A model generated the notes under the pieces. The model made no database searches. It had not been told where the DNA came from and saw nothing but the letters and a program-made list of their open reading frames with translations. From NCBI RefSeq assembly GCF_003096695.1, contig NZ_QEKY01000002.1, positions 62,001-126,000 on the forward strand: DNA of 64,000 nucleotides, in the 5' to 3' direction. Of this stretch, positions 54,306-62,864 are shown piece by piece; position 1 is the first letter of the stretch; every line of letters begins with the position of its first letter. The position numbers and the translations under genes are program-made. This stretch comes from Porphyromonas loveana (GTDB lineage Bacteria; Bacteroidota; Bacteroidia; Bacteroidales; Porphyromonadaceae).

Positions 54306-55084
54306 TGCAGTCTATCAATATTAAATACGGGACCCTCCGTGCATACGCAGAGATTGCCTTCCTTGGTATTCTCCACACAACAGAGACACGCGCCGATACC
54401 ACAAGCCATCGTATTCTCCAACGACACCTCACATGAAATAGCTCGCTTATGAGCCAACGAAGCCACAGCAACCATCATGGCTTTAGGCCCGCAGACATAT
54501 ATATGTGTATATGCACCCTCACGCAAAGCGGGATGATCCGTAACAAATCCTTTGACACCCATAGAACCGTCTTCTGTTGTTACATGGAGATGAGCAAACT
54601 CTTCGAAATGGTCTCTCATAACGATCAGATCGGCTGTGCGCGCTCCAAGCAGAACGTTAGGTTCAATACCTCTGGCACGCATACAGCGAGCCAAATAAAG
54701 CATCGGAGCCGTTCCTACGCCTCCACCGACAAGAAGGGGGCGATATGCTTCCGAAGACTGATTCGGAAAAGTAAATCCGTTGCCAAGCGGATAGAGAAGA
54801 TCGACTGTATCTGATGTAGTCAAATGAGCCAATGCGTGAGTGCCTTTGCCTACCTTCTGGACCAATAAAAGAAGTTGCTGACGTGCATAATCGACATCAC
54901 ATACCGATATGGGGCGACGAAGGAATGCTCCCGAGGCCTCGGTAAGCACTTGAACAAATTGTCCGGGGAGAATTTCAGGAAGAGAAAAAGCTGCCTCCTG
55001 AGAGAATGGTGCCAATGTCAGCAAGAAATAGCTGTCATTTAGCTCCTTATTGGCCACAACTTGCAGTCTGTGATTGTATTTCAT
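54296..55084 (-). CDS. pyrK: Dihydroorotate dehydrogenase B, electron transfer subunit
   Basis: 262 residues. FAD binding is shown by [14 protein letters not shown] (RxxS motif near residue 57) and [14 protein letters not shown] near residue 115, with [14 protein letters not shown] of the NAD-binding lobe. The C-terminal [2Fe-2S] cysteines are in [16 protein letters not shown] and the following CVCTEG. It moves electrons from PyrD to NAD. The stop region overlaps the pyrD start by 10 bases. Only a weak promoter match (TAATTTAG, minus strand, 55118-55125) lies upstream, between it and the inverted repeat arm. Confidence 0.94.
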   Translation of the reverse strand: MKYNHRLQVVANKELNDSYFLLTLAPFSQEAAFSLPEILPGQFVQVLTEASGAFLRRPISVCDVDYARQQLLLLVQKVGKGTHALAHLTTSDTVDLLYPLGNGFTFPNQSSEAYRPLLVGGGVGTAPMLYLARCMRARGIEPNVLLGARTADLIVMRDHFEEFAHLHVTTEDGSMGVKGFVTDHPALREGAYTHIYVCGPKAMMVAVASLAHKRAISCEVSLENTMACGIGACLCCVENTKEGNLCVCTEGPVFNIDRLQWF

Positions 55085-55168
55085 AGAGAGAGAAAAATGA
55101 GTTACAATATTCGGCTGCTAAATTACTAAAAAGAGGAGGCTTATTCCTTATCGGAATGAGACTCTTAG

Positions 55169-55461
55169 GGCAACCACCTCAAAATAGGGATTATCTTGAC
55201 GAAATCCCCTCTGTAGATGCCATCGAACGGATTCAGGACATTGTGATGCAGTTGTCTTGGTGTGGAGAAGTGCCAAATTCTCGATTGCTCTTATCTGTCG
55301 GACGAATGGTGAGATGGCGATATGGGTGGCCGATTATATAGAAAAGCTGTTTTGTCCTTAGGTAAGGACAGTTCTGTCCTCAGTCGAGGACAAATCTATC
55401 CTTTATAAAGGACACTTTTGTCCTTTGTGATGTTGTTCCTCTGCAGTCCCCTTTTCGTTAG
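55169..55461 (-). repeat. 293-bp repeat element A, copy 2 (inverted pair arm)
   Basis: Reverse complement of 48318-48610 with about four differences. Its 22-base units are at 55348-55413. It fills most of the 464-base gap 55085-55548; no gene was seen in it. Confidence 0.9.
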
Positions 55462-55548
55462 TCTGTAAAAGACAGTCTGGCTTCTTATCGAATTTGACTT
55501 TCTACACTGTTATAGATTGTTTTCTCGAAAAACAGACGAAAGTAATCC

Positions 55549-56010
55549 CTATTTTGATGCTGTTGCCCTGCGAAACTCTTGGTAACTACCGTCTGAATAG
55601 AAGACTGTTATTCTCTCGATTTGTTTCTCCGGTTTCTCAATAATTCTCACCTCTGGCTCACTCTTTGGCGCAAAATAATGCTGTGAGACGGATTCTCTGT
55701 GAGCTTCTGTGGGCGTAATTTCTCCTACAGAGGACGCAGAGCTGAAGAGATCGCCACCATACATATCAGACGAGTCTGTCTCTCCTCGTTTTTGTGGCCC
55801 ATGCCCAAAGATAATCCACTCCGGATTCCATTCGTCGAAGCCTTGTACAATCTTATTGATCATATCCAGCGTCACTTTATTCCTGCCGGAAGCAAGATGC
55901 GTCAAAGCCGAACGAGAAATGCAGGCTTGATCCGCGAAAGCCGAAGGTGTCATCCCTAATTGCTCCATCATGGAGAGAATACGCGTTTTGATAGCATCTA
56001 CATCAATCAT
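55549..56010 (-). CDS. XRE-family helix-turn-helix regulator
   Basis: 153 residues. The N-terminal HTH (residues about 8-60) reads ILSMMEQLGMTPSAFADQAC, ISRSALTHLASGRNKVTLDM and INKIVQGFDEWNPEWIIFG, a Cro/CI-type fold. The remainder is acidic and serine-rich, ending EKQIERITVFYSDGSYQEFRRA; this tail may be an effector or dimer part, with no domain recognised. A -7 box on the minus strand lies at 56058-56065 and paired ACAATTGT palindromes at 56121-56146, so it may regulate itself. Target genes are unknown. Confidence 0.85.
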   Translation of the reverse strand: MIDVDAIKTRILSMMEQLGMTPSAFADQACISRSALTHLASGRNKVTLDMINKIVQGFDEWNPEWIIFGHGPQKRGETDSSDMYGGDLFSSASSVGEITPTEAHRESVSQHYFAPKSEPEVRIIEKPEKQIERITVFYSDGSYQEFRRATASK

Positions 56011-56057
56011 AATACTGCCGTTTTGTCATTATTTTGGAGCGCAGTGCTCTTTGTTGG

Positions 56058-56065
56058 CAAATTTA
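56058..56065 (-). promoter_or_regulatory. -7 element of the XRE gene
   Basis: The minus strand reads TAAATTTG, perfect match, 47 bases before ATG 56010. Confidence 0.6.
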
Positions 56066-56120
56066 CAAACTTGAGTTTACATACACAAACAGCCGCGATT
56101 CGATTTTACATGATTAACCA

Positions 56121-56146
56121 ACACAATTGTATGACACAATTGTGTG
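56121..56146. promoter_or_regulatory. Paired palindromes, possible operator
   Basis: ACACAATTGT, a three-base gap and ACACAATTGTGT: two ACAATTGT palindromes 13 bases apart, 55 bases upstream of the XRE -7 box. A spacing near one helical turn suits a dimer pair. Confidence 0.45.
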
Positions 56147-56997
56147 TTTACATCTATTTTGTTGATAAGTGCTGACTTGTCAACATAGATCGACACTTTA
56201 AGAATCTATAGATTATATCTGATTATCAGTATAGTACATAAGCTATACACATGTTATCTTCTCATTATTGCACAAACAGTAGTCCACCCTACTCTATTAC
56301 TGATTAATCACATTAAGTATGGCTACATAATCAACTGATAACAAGATTGATATACATATTATAATCTCATGAATAAAATGCTCTTTGGAATACTGTTTAC
56401 TTCTGTGTGCAATGCTATTACATTTGCATCAAAAGCTACCACCGCATCGGCGTATTTACGTTTGTGTGTCAAATCAATCGAATTACAATTATACCTGCCA
56501 GATAGTTGCTGACATTGTAAACGACATTTGTAAACACAGATGGATCGAACCCTATAAACTGCCAAAATGGCAGATAGAACAACTCTATATGGTCAAAAAA
56601 AGATACTGAAAAAGAGGATAAATTTTTTTTGACGAGAGAAAGTATCAAAATGTTGTAGAGCGCGAATTTGGGCAGGAAAAGGGCCAAATACGGCATTCGT
56701 CTATTTATAGCCCCAAAAAATGCAGTTATTCGCTCAAGGAAACACAGGAGAAAGAGATTCGAGGGTTACTCATGAGAATTGCCAAGTATGGACACGAGAA
56801 AGAGAAGGCTGAAGCAAATCTCCTTTCTTTTCAATGCAGAAAAGGATGATTAGCATCTGAATAGATTGGGGTTACTCTATAGAGATGTCATCAAAAAGCT
56901 TGCGTCTCTTCGGCAGCAACCGAAGGGATACAAAAAAGAAGGAAAACAGAAATATGGCAGATGAAGACTTAACAGCCTCATCTGACTAATGCTGAAC
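56147..56997. other. Gene-poor stretch before dnaX
   Basis: Mostly A/T-rich sequence. A perfect -7 box (TACATTTG, plus strand, 56419-56426) lies inside, and a short frame through 56609 follows it, but no good start codon or domain supports a gene. A small 7-bp inverted repeat (CAGATGA/TCATCTG, 56957-56985) just past the dnaX stop could be a weak terminator. Nothing else recognised. Confidence 0.4.
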
Positions 56998-58809
56998 TTA
57001 CGCGATACTGAGCCCGAGACGTGTACGCAGTTCGTCGAAGAGAGGATTCTCAGCATTCAAACGCTCAATCTTTTCATCCAAAGAGACCGGAATACGGTTC
57101 ACAGAGGAAGATTCAGCGATTTGAACATTCATTTTTAATGTCGTATTGCGGAGCTTTTCGGCGAGGAAATCCATCAGACGCATAGTAACCACGTCAAGAG
57201 CATCTTTCTGCTTGTTGTTCATGATTTCTACCACAAAAGCAGTAGTACCAGGAGTAAGACTCGGCAGACAGCTATTCATCGTATTCTTAAGATGTACGTC
57301 TTCCGTCAGCTGTTTTTCTGCGAACTCAAGCCAGGCCAAACGTAATTGTTCTTCATCGAAGGGCTCATTCATTTCCCTACGAAGCTGCTGCTCAGCGACC
57401 TGCTGCTGTTCCTTTTTGTTTCTCAATCCCCTGAGCGTAAAACGACTCCCCTCCGTCTCCACAGTGGGAGGGGTAACAATGCGAGCTTGAGGGACAGTCT
57501 TTACCTCCACAGGGTTCTCTTGGACGACAGGAGGAGGCGCAACTGTCAGCTCCTGAGGCTTAGACTCCTCTTGTACGCGCGGAGTAGGATGATAAGAAGC
57601 TTCCGGTGACTTCACAGCCGTTGGCAATGGCTGTGTCGCTATTGGTCGGGGAGGTGCCGCCGAAGTTGGTTGTGGCTGTGTAGCAGCAGGAGCAGGCTGA
57701 GCCGTTAATCCCTTGCTGAAGAGGGCGGCGATATTCATCATTGCCAATTCGAGCAAGAGACGTTTGCCATTACTCTGACGATACTGCTGGTCGCAAGCAT
57801 TCAAAATCTTGAGCGACTGATAGAGAAATGCTGCAGAACAACGCCTCGCCGCATCGACATACCGCTGCATAACGACTTCCGACTGCTCCAATAGAGGCAA
57901 AGTCGATTGGTCCTGTGCCATCAGCAGATCACGGAAGAAAGCAGCCAAACCATTAACGATAACCTGACCATCAAAACCTTTGGAGAGGAGTTCGTTCAGC
58001 ACGATAAGAACTGAGCGATAGTCGCCTTGCAAGAAGAAATCTGTCAAACGGAAGTAGTAGTCATAGTCAAGTATGTTGAGGTTCTCGATCGTATTGGCAT
58101 AAGTGATATTACCTTCCGAAAAACGAGCTATACGATCAAACAGAGAAAGTGCGTCACGCATTCCACCGTCTGCCTTGGACGCTATCACAGCCAAGGCCTC
58201 AGGTTCCACTTGTACTCCTTCACTCTCGGCCACATAATGTAGATGTTGCTCGATGCGAGCAGGGGGAATCCGCTTGAAATCGAATATCTGACAACGAGAA
58301 AGGATAGTCGGCAGCACCTTGTGCTTCTCCGTCGTAGCCAGGATGAATATTACATAAGAAGGAGGTTCTTCGAGCGTTTTCAAGAAAGCATTGAAGGCCT
58401 GATTCGAGAGCATATGCACCTCATCGATGATATAGATCTTATACTTCCCGATCTGAGGAGGCACGTTGGCTTGTTCCGTCAGCAGGCGAATGTCGTCCAC
58501 AGAGTTATTGGAAGCGGCATCCAACTCATATATATTCATGGAGCGCTGCTCATTGAAGGCCATACAGGACTCGCACTTGCCACAAGCTTCGCCGTCCGGC
58601 TGCCTATCCATGCAGTTGATGGCACGAGCAAAGATGCGTGCACATGAGGTCTTTCCTACACCTCTCGGCCCACAAAAGAGGTAGGCATGAGCCGTCTTTT
58701 GTTGTACTATCGAACTTTTGAGCGTGGTAGATAGAGCCTCCTGCCCCACCATTGAGGCAAAGGTATCGGGACGGTATTTGAGCGCTGATACGATATATTT
58801 CGTTTCCAT
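56998..58809 (-). CDS. dnaX: DNA polymerase III subunit gamma/tau
   Basis: 603 residues. It starts YIVSALKYRPDTFASMVGQE, then the Walker A GPRGVGKTSCARIFARAINC near residue 47, a zinc module with CGKCESC, Walker B IIDEVHML and the SRC motif TILSRCQIFDFKRI near residue 168, as in clamp-loader gamma. A proline-rich linker (about residues 365-450, QPAPAATQPQPTSAAPP) leads to a C-terminal part like tau. It loads the sliding clamp and couples polymerase to helicase. No obvious programmed-frameshift slip site was found. A -7 box lies at 58835-58842. Confidence 0.95.
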   Translation of the reverse strand: METKYIVSALKYRPDTFASMVGQEALSTTLKSSIVQQKTAHAYLFCGPRGVGKTSCARIFARAINCMDRQPDGEACGKCESCMAFNEQRSMNIYELDAASNNSVDDIRLLTEQANVPPQIGKYKIYIIDEVHMLSNQAFNAFLKTLEEPPSYVIFILATTEKHKVLPTILSRCQIFDFKRIPPARIEQHLHYVAESEGVQVEPEALAVIASKADGGMRDALSLFDRIARFSEGNITYANTIENLNILDYDYYFRLTDFFLQGDYRSVLIVLNELLSKGFDGQVIVNGLAAFFRDLLMAQDQSTLPLLEQSEVVMQRYVDAARRCSAAFLYQSLKILNACDQQYRQSNGKRLLLELAMMNIAALFSKGLTAQPAPAATQPQPTSAAPPRPIATQPLPTAVKSPEASYHPTPRVQEESKPQELTVAPPPVVQENPVEVKTVPQARIVTPPTVETEGSRFTLRGLRNKKEQQQVAEQQLRREMNEPFDEEQLRLAWLEFAEKQLTEDVHLKNTMNSCLPSLTPGTTAFVVEIMNNKQKDALDVVTMRLMDFLAEKLRNTTLKMNVQIAESSSVNRIPVSLDEKIERLNAENPLFDELRTRLGLSIA

Positions 58810-58834
58810 GAGCCGAGCTTGTTAGCTTGAATAA

Positions 58835-58842
58835 CAAAGGTA
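58835..58842 (-). promoter_or_regulatory. -7 element of dnaX
   Basis: The minus strand reads TACCTTTG, perfect match, 25 bases before ATG 58809. Confidence 0.65.
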
Positions 58843-58903
58843 ATCTAAAAAGAGGCAGGAAAAGCCACCAACTCCTTATTAGTCCTGCAGAAAATCACCT
58901 CAA

Positions 58904-58967
58904 AAAGAAAGTCCCAAGTCGACTACACACTCCTAATAATGACAGAAGCGTGTGCCGACTTGGGACC
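58904..58967 (-). terminator. Terminator after the fumarase gene
   Basis: GTCCCAAGTCG and CGACTTGGGAC pair, with an inner CACAC/GTGTG pair. On the minus strand the stem is followed by TTTCTTTTTG. Confidence 0.8.
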
Positions 58968-59038
58968 AATGAATTAACGCCGTGCTACGAATGTCTCTCC
59001 GAAGAGGTGCATAGCATCAGCCTACAATCTACTATAGA

Positions 59039-60991
59039 TCAATGTAGAGCACAGCCGCTACACTTCTCTAGTATCAGCGTAAAGAAGTCATTTCCTTTGT
59101 CATCTACCAAGATGAAAGCAGGGAAGTCTTCCACCTCTATCTTCCAAATTGCCTCCATACCCAACTCAGGGTATTCCAGACACTCTACTTTCTTGATACT
59201 GTCTTGTGCCAAGATAGCTGCCGGTCCCCCTACACTGCCGAGATAGAAGCCGCCGTACTTGTGGCAGGCATCGGTCACTTGCTGGGAGCGGTTGCCCTTT
59301 GCGATCATCACCATGCTGCCTCCATGCGATTGGAAGAGATCCACATAACTATCCATTCGGCCTGCAGTCGTTGGGCCAAACGAACCACTCGGCATTCCTT
59401 TAGGCGTCTTGGCCGGACCGGCATAGTAGATAGGATGATTCTTGATGTACTCGGGTAATCCCTCACCCTTGTCGATACGCTCTTTCAATTTGGCATGAGC
59501 GATATCACGCCCTACAATGATCGTACCGTTGAGGGACAGACGTGTAGAAACGGGATATTGTGCCAGCTCCTTCAGAATCTCCGGCATCGGACGATTCAGA
59601 TCCACCTTAACAACGTGTCCCTCCGTGCCTTGACGCATGGATTCGGGGATAAGACGTGCAGGATTGGTCTCCATCTTTTCGATCCAGATACCTTCTCTAT
59701 TGATCTTCGCTTTGATGTTGCGGTCTGCCGAGCAGCTCACACCCATTCCCACGGGGCAGCTGGCTCCGTGGCGAGGCAGACGGATGATGCGTACATCATG
59801 GGCAAAGTATTTACCACCGAACTGTGCACCCAGCCCCAAACGATGAGAGGCTTCGAGCACTTCGCGCTCCAACTCTACATCACGAAAGGCGCGACCGCCT
59901 TCGTTACCTGACGTAGGCAGATTGTCATAATACTTGGCCGAAGCCAGCTTTACAGTCTTGAGATTAGTTTCGGCCGACGTGCCGCCTATCACGAATGCGA
60001 TATGATAAGGAGGACAAGCGGCAGTACCCAACGTGCTCATCTTATCCACGAGGTACTTCACGAGGCTCTCGGGATTGAGCAGAGCCTTAGTTTCCTGATA
60101 GAGGTAGGTCTTATTGGCAGAGCCACCACCCTTGGCTACACAGAGGAAGTCGTATTCCATTCCGTCTACAGCCATGAGGTCTATTTGTGCGGGCAGGTTG
60201 CATCCCGTATTCACTTCCTTGTACATATCCAAAGGAGCGTTCTGCGAATAGCGCAGATTGTCCTGCGTGTAGGTGTCATATACACCATGCGAGAGATATT
60301 CTTCGTCGTGACCTCCGGTCCAAACCTGCTGTCCTTTCTTGCCGAGTATGATAGCCGTACCCGTATCTTGACAGAAGGGAAGCTGTCCCTTGGCCGATAC
60401 TTCTGCATTGCGCAGGAAGGTTAGAGCCACGAACTTGTCGTTTTCGCTGGCTTCGGGATCGGACAAAATCTTGGCCACCTGCTCCTGATGATCAGGGCGC
60501 AGATAGAAAGCCACGTCGTGAAAAGCCGTTCGTGCCAACAAACGCAGAGCCTCGGGATCTACCCGCAGCATCTCGTGGTCGCCAAACTTCTCTACCGATA
60601 CATAATCCTTCGTCAGAAGATAATACTCAGTCGTATCCGGCTCCATCGGGAAGGGTTTCTGATACTTAAATTCTGGAGTTGCCATAGTAATCGTTACATT
60701 ATTAAAGTGATAATCGTCTTCTTCGTTTCTTATTCGACATCGGTGCCGGAATGGCTGCATCTTTGACTGCACAGTCGTCAGCTCTTCGGAAGATCGGGCT
60801 GCAATCTCACGGAGACATGGCAGACAAAGGCAGTCGGAATAATGTGCCGCAAGGTATATGCGATGATGCTCTTGCAGCACCACTTGTCTGCAATCACACT
60901 GCATCTCGGGCAGATCATGCCCACACAGAAAGGCGAGTCCGCACCGCGGACATACTTTCTGCCGGTATGCTCCTTGCCCTACTCGGTTCAT
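59039..60991 (-). CDS. Class I fumarate hydratase with in-frame N-terminal CWC cysteine-rich domain
   Basis: One uninterrupted frame of 650 residues. Residues 1-65 are a cysteine-rich CWC-type domain: [11 protein letters not shown] (Cys14, 17, 23), CDC (32, 34) and DCLCLPCL (54, 56, 59). After a 40-residue linker, Met103 (ATG 60685) starts a normal 548-residue class I fumarase: [47 protein letters not shown] and [17 protein letters not shown], with cysteines for a [4Fe-4S] cluster. Fumarase interconverts fumarate and malate, used in the reductive branch of anaerobes. The long start ATG 60991 overlaps the fabK stop by four bases (ATGA), so the CWC part is probably translated. Whether fumarase is made as a fusion or from an internal ATG 60685 is unclear. 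Confidence 0.85.
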   Translation of the reverse strand: MNRVGQGAYRQKVCPRCGLAFLCGHDLPEMQCDCRQVVLQEHHRIYLAAHYSDCLCLPCLREIAARSSEELTTVQSKMQPFRHRCRIRNEEDDYHFNNVTITMATPEFKYQKPFPMEPDTTEYYLLTKDYVSVEKFGDHEMLRVDPEALRLLARTAFHDVAFYLRPDHQEQVAKILSDPEASENDKFVALTFLRNAEVSAKGQLPFCQDTGTAIILGKKGQQVWTGGHDEEYLSHGVYDTYTQDNLRYSQNAPLDMYKEVNTGCNLPAQIDLMAVDGMEYDFLCVAKGGGSANKTYLYQETKALLNPESLVKYLVDKMSTLGTAACPPYHIAFVIGGTSAETNLKTVKLASAKYYDNLPTSGNEGGRAFRDVELEREVLEASHRLGLGAQFGGKYFAHDVRIIRLPRHGASCPVGMGVSCSADRNIKAKINREGIWIEKMETNPARLIPESMRQGTEGHVVKVDLNRPMPEILKELAQYPVSTRLSLNGTIIVGRDIAHAKLKERIDKGEGLPEYIKNHPIYYAGPAKTPKGMPSGSFGPTTAGRMDSYVDLFQSHGGSMVMIAKGNRSQQVTDACHKYGGFYLGSVGGPAAILAQDSIKKVECLEYPELGMEAIWKIEVEDFPAFILVDDKGNDFFTLILEKCSGCALH

Positions 60992-61929
60992 AGATGCGCG
61001 GGAAGTGCCGCAAGAGCTTTTTGGTAGCCCCCTACCAGTTCGTCCATGATCTGAGCCACGGTCTCAGGATGCTTGATTTGTGAAGCAGCCTGCCCTATTT
61101 CGAGTTCGCCTTCTTCCAAGTCGCCTTCAAAGATTCCCTGTTTGGCACGACCGCGACCGAGGATGGCTCGCAATTCTTCGGCAGATGCACCACGCTGTTC
61201 GGCAGCAGTCACATCTTGATAGAACTTATTCTTCAACAAGCGCGTCGGAGACACAGCCTTGAGCGACAGCATCGTGCCTCCCTCACCCGACTCACGGCAG
61301 TAGGCCTTGAAGCTCTCGTGCGCTGAACTCTCCTCGCTCAAAGCGAAACGCGTGCCCACCTGTACCCCGTCGGCACCCAATGCCAAGGCAGCAGCCACCG
61401 CACGTCCAGAGGCGATACCGCCTGCTGCAACCACGGGAATAGTCACGGCATCCACCACTTCCGGGATAAGACACAGCGTAGTAGTCTCCTCACGGCCATT
61501 GTGTCCGCCGGCTTCGAAGCCCTCAGCCACGACTGCATCGACACCCGCATCTTGTGATTTGCGCGCAAAAAGGGCACTGCTCACCACATGGATCACCTTG
61601 CATCCGGTTGCTTTCAGCTTGGCCGTCCACACTTTGGGGCTGCCGGCAGAAGTTACCACCACGGGTACCTGCTCACGCATGATGATCTCCATGATCTGTT
61701 CTATGTCCGGATACAAGAGCGGAACGTTCACGCCGAAAGGCTTGTTCGTCGCAGCCTTGCACGAACGGATGTGGTGCTCCAAGTTCTCGGGGTGCATGGA
61801 GCCGGCACCAATGAGTCCCAAGCCACCGGCATTACTGACAGCAGCTGCCAGCTTCCACCCGCTACACCACACCATACCTCCCGAGATAATCGGATACTCA
61901 ATGCCCAATAATTCGCAAATTCTATTCAT
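60988..61929 (-). CDS. fabK: Enoyl-ACP reductase FabK (nitronate monooxygenase superfamily)
   Basis: 313 residues. It starts [19 protein letters not shown], then [19 protein letters not shown], the FMN-binding opening of the FabK/2-nitropropane dioxygenase fold. [16 protein letters not shown] and [32 protein letters not shown] in parts give the flavin-phosphate and active His region. From memory, the P. gingivalis protein of this type next to fumarase was shown to be FabK, which reduces enoyl-ACP in fatty-acid elongation with NAD(P)H. A nitronate monooxygenase role is the main alternative. The stop overlaps the start of the CWC-fumarase gene. A lipoprotein gene lies 11 bases upstream. Confidence 0.88.
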   Translation of the reverse strand: MNRICELLGIEYPIISGGMVWCSGWKLAAAVSNAGGLGLIGAGSMHPENLEHHIRSCKAATNKPFGVNVPLLYPDIEQIMEIIMREQVPVVVTSAGSPKVWTAKLKATGCKVIHVVSSALFARKSQDAGVDAVVAEGFEAGGHNGREETTTLCLIPEVVDAVTIPVVAAGGIASGRAVAAALALGADGVQVGTRFALSEESSAHESFKAYCRESGEGGTMLSLKAVSPTRLLKNKFYQDVTAAEQRGASAEELRAILGRGRAKQGIFEGDLEEGELEIGQAASQIKHPETVAQIMDELVGGYQKALAALPAHL

Positions 61930-61940
61930 ACCTACAGTCT

Positions 61941-62345
61941 TTATTTGTTGTTTTTATCATCTATATTTCCGTGGAGATATGCCTTCTCGTTTCGGCTCAC
62001 TCCGAGCACACCTTTGACCTTTCGATAGTAAGCCAACGCCTCTTCCTCACTCTTGCCACGGGGCACGCTCAGCGCCATGCCGTGGAGATTCTTGTAGTGA
62101 TACACGATCTCGGAGCAGTAGAGTCGGGCAGCTTTTATAAGGTTAAGCTTTCCCTCTTCGCTGTCATAGAAAGCGATCACGATCCGTGACACAGTATCCG
62201 TAGCGATAGCTTCAGCCTTTACACCTTGCTCTCGCTCTCGGGGGAGTGTGCATGCATTCGAGAAAAATACGATCCCCGCCAAGACAGTGGTCAGTAGCCT
62301 TGCTGCTACCATTCCTGTCAGTCGTCTGGTAAAAAGATTGCACAT
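61941..62345 (-). CDS. Small lipoprotein of unknown function
   Basis: 134 residues from ATG 62345 (a GTG two codons upstream was rejected). A long basic N-terminus and hydrophobic stretch ends TTVLAGIVFFSNACTLP, a lipobox-like site with Cys32. The mature part is short and mixed: DTVSRIVIAFYDSEEGKLNL, AARLYCSEIVYHYKNLHGMA, then EEEALAYYRKVKGVLGVSRNE. No named family recognised. It is 11 bases upstream of fabK and likely in one operon with fabK and fumarase. On the minus strand, TATTTTTG at 62351-62358 fits the -7 box and would make the message almost leaderless. Confidence 0.65.
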   Translation of the reverse strand: MCNLFTRRLTGMVAARLLTTVLAGIVFFSNACTLPREREQGVKAEAIATDTVSRIVIAFYDSEEGKLNLIKAARLYCSEIVYHYKNLHGMALSVPRGKSEEEALAYYRKVKGVLGVSRNEKAYLHGNIDDKNNK

Positions 62346-62350
62346 AGGCA

Positions 62351-62358
62351 CAAAAATA
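62351..62358 (-). promoter_or_regulatory. Candidate -7 element of the lipoprotein-fabK-fumarase unit
   Basis: The minus strand reads TATTTTTG, fitting TAnnTTTG, only five bases before ATG 62345. Weaker support because of that closeness. Confidence 0.4.
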
Positions 62359-62514
62359 AGTACAAATGCTGACTTTCCCTAAGCGGGTTCTGCTCTGCTC
62401 ATAGGAGAGACATGTTGCAGGAGATTCGATGAGGGCGCACTGACGAAGAAAAAACTATTGTGCCAGCATCTTTTTTAACTTTCCATAAGCGTAGAGATGC
62501 ATAAAGTATAAATG

Positions 62515-62682
62515 TCGAAATTATGAGGCAAAAACCAAGAGAATATGGCACCGAAAGCTCGGAATAACTTGCGCATAAAATTCTTCGATTTGGGACAAGT
62601 TTTGTTTTATTATGGCGCCAAAAAAAATTTATTTTGGCGCGAGTTTTTTCGACAATATACATGTGATGAAAATCATAACACT
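62515..62682 (-). repeat. Dispersed repeat family B, copy 2
   Basis: About 168 bases aligning with 17491-17657 in inverted orientation. In the plus direction a short frame (62545-62742) encodes GAKKNLFWREFFRQ and NHNTFTCLFT, similar to the other copy. It lies in the 519-base gap 62346-62864; the rest of that gap has the two promoter boxes. Confidence 0.55.
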
Positions 62683-62851
62683 TTTACATGTTTATTTACA
62701 CATGCGCATTTGTTCCGACAAAGGAGACATGCTGCGCAATGATGCTACTACAAACGAATGCTATGCATAGGCAGGAACGAATCGGTATTTTGGCCTCGCT
62801 TTAGGGCAAATACACTTAGAACTCAGGCTAATATCCCTGCCCTGTTTATAT

Positions 62852-62859
62852 TAACTTTG
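62852..62859 (+). promoter_or_regulatory. -7 element of the glycosyltransferase gene
   Basis: TAACTTTG, perfect match, ending five bases before ATG 62865, so the mRNA from ATG 62865 would be leaderless; ATG 62883 would have a short leader. Confidence 0.55.
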
Positions 62860-62864
62860 TAACT

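Noticed and set aside
56385-56609. 74-codon plus-strand frame with a -7 box inside
   Set aside because: The promoter box lies within the frame, so the upstream start cannot be used, and no good later start exists.
57350-57450. Programmed frameshift in dnaX
   Set aside because: The A-rich stretch around the RNKKEQQQ segment does not form a classical slippery heptamer with a downstream stem that I can see.
60686-60991. Treating the CWC region as plain non-coding 5' leader of fumarase
   Set aside because: Eight cysteines in the family pattern and the ATGA overlap with fabK argue that it is translated.
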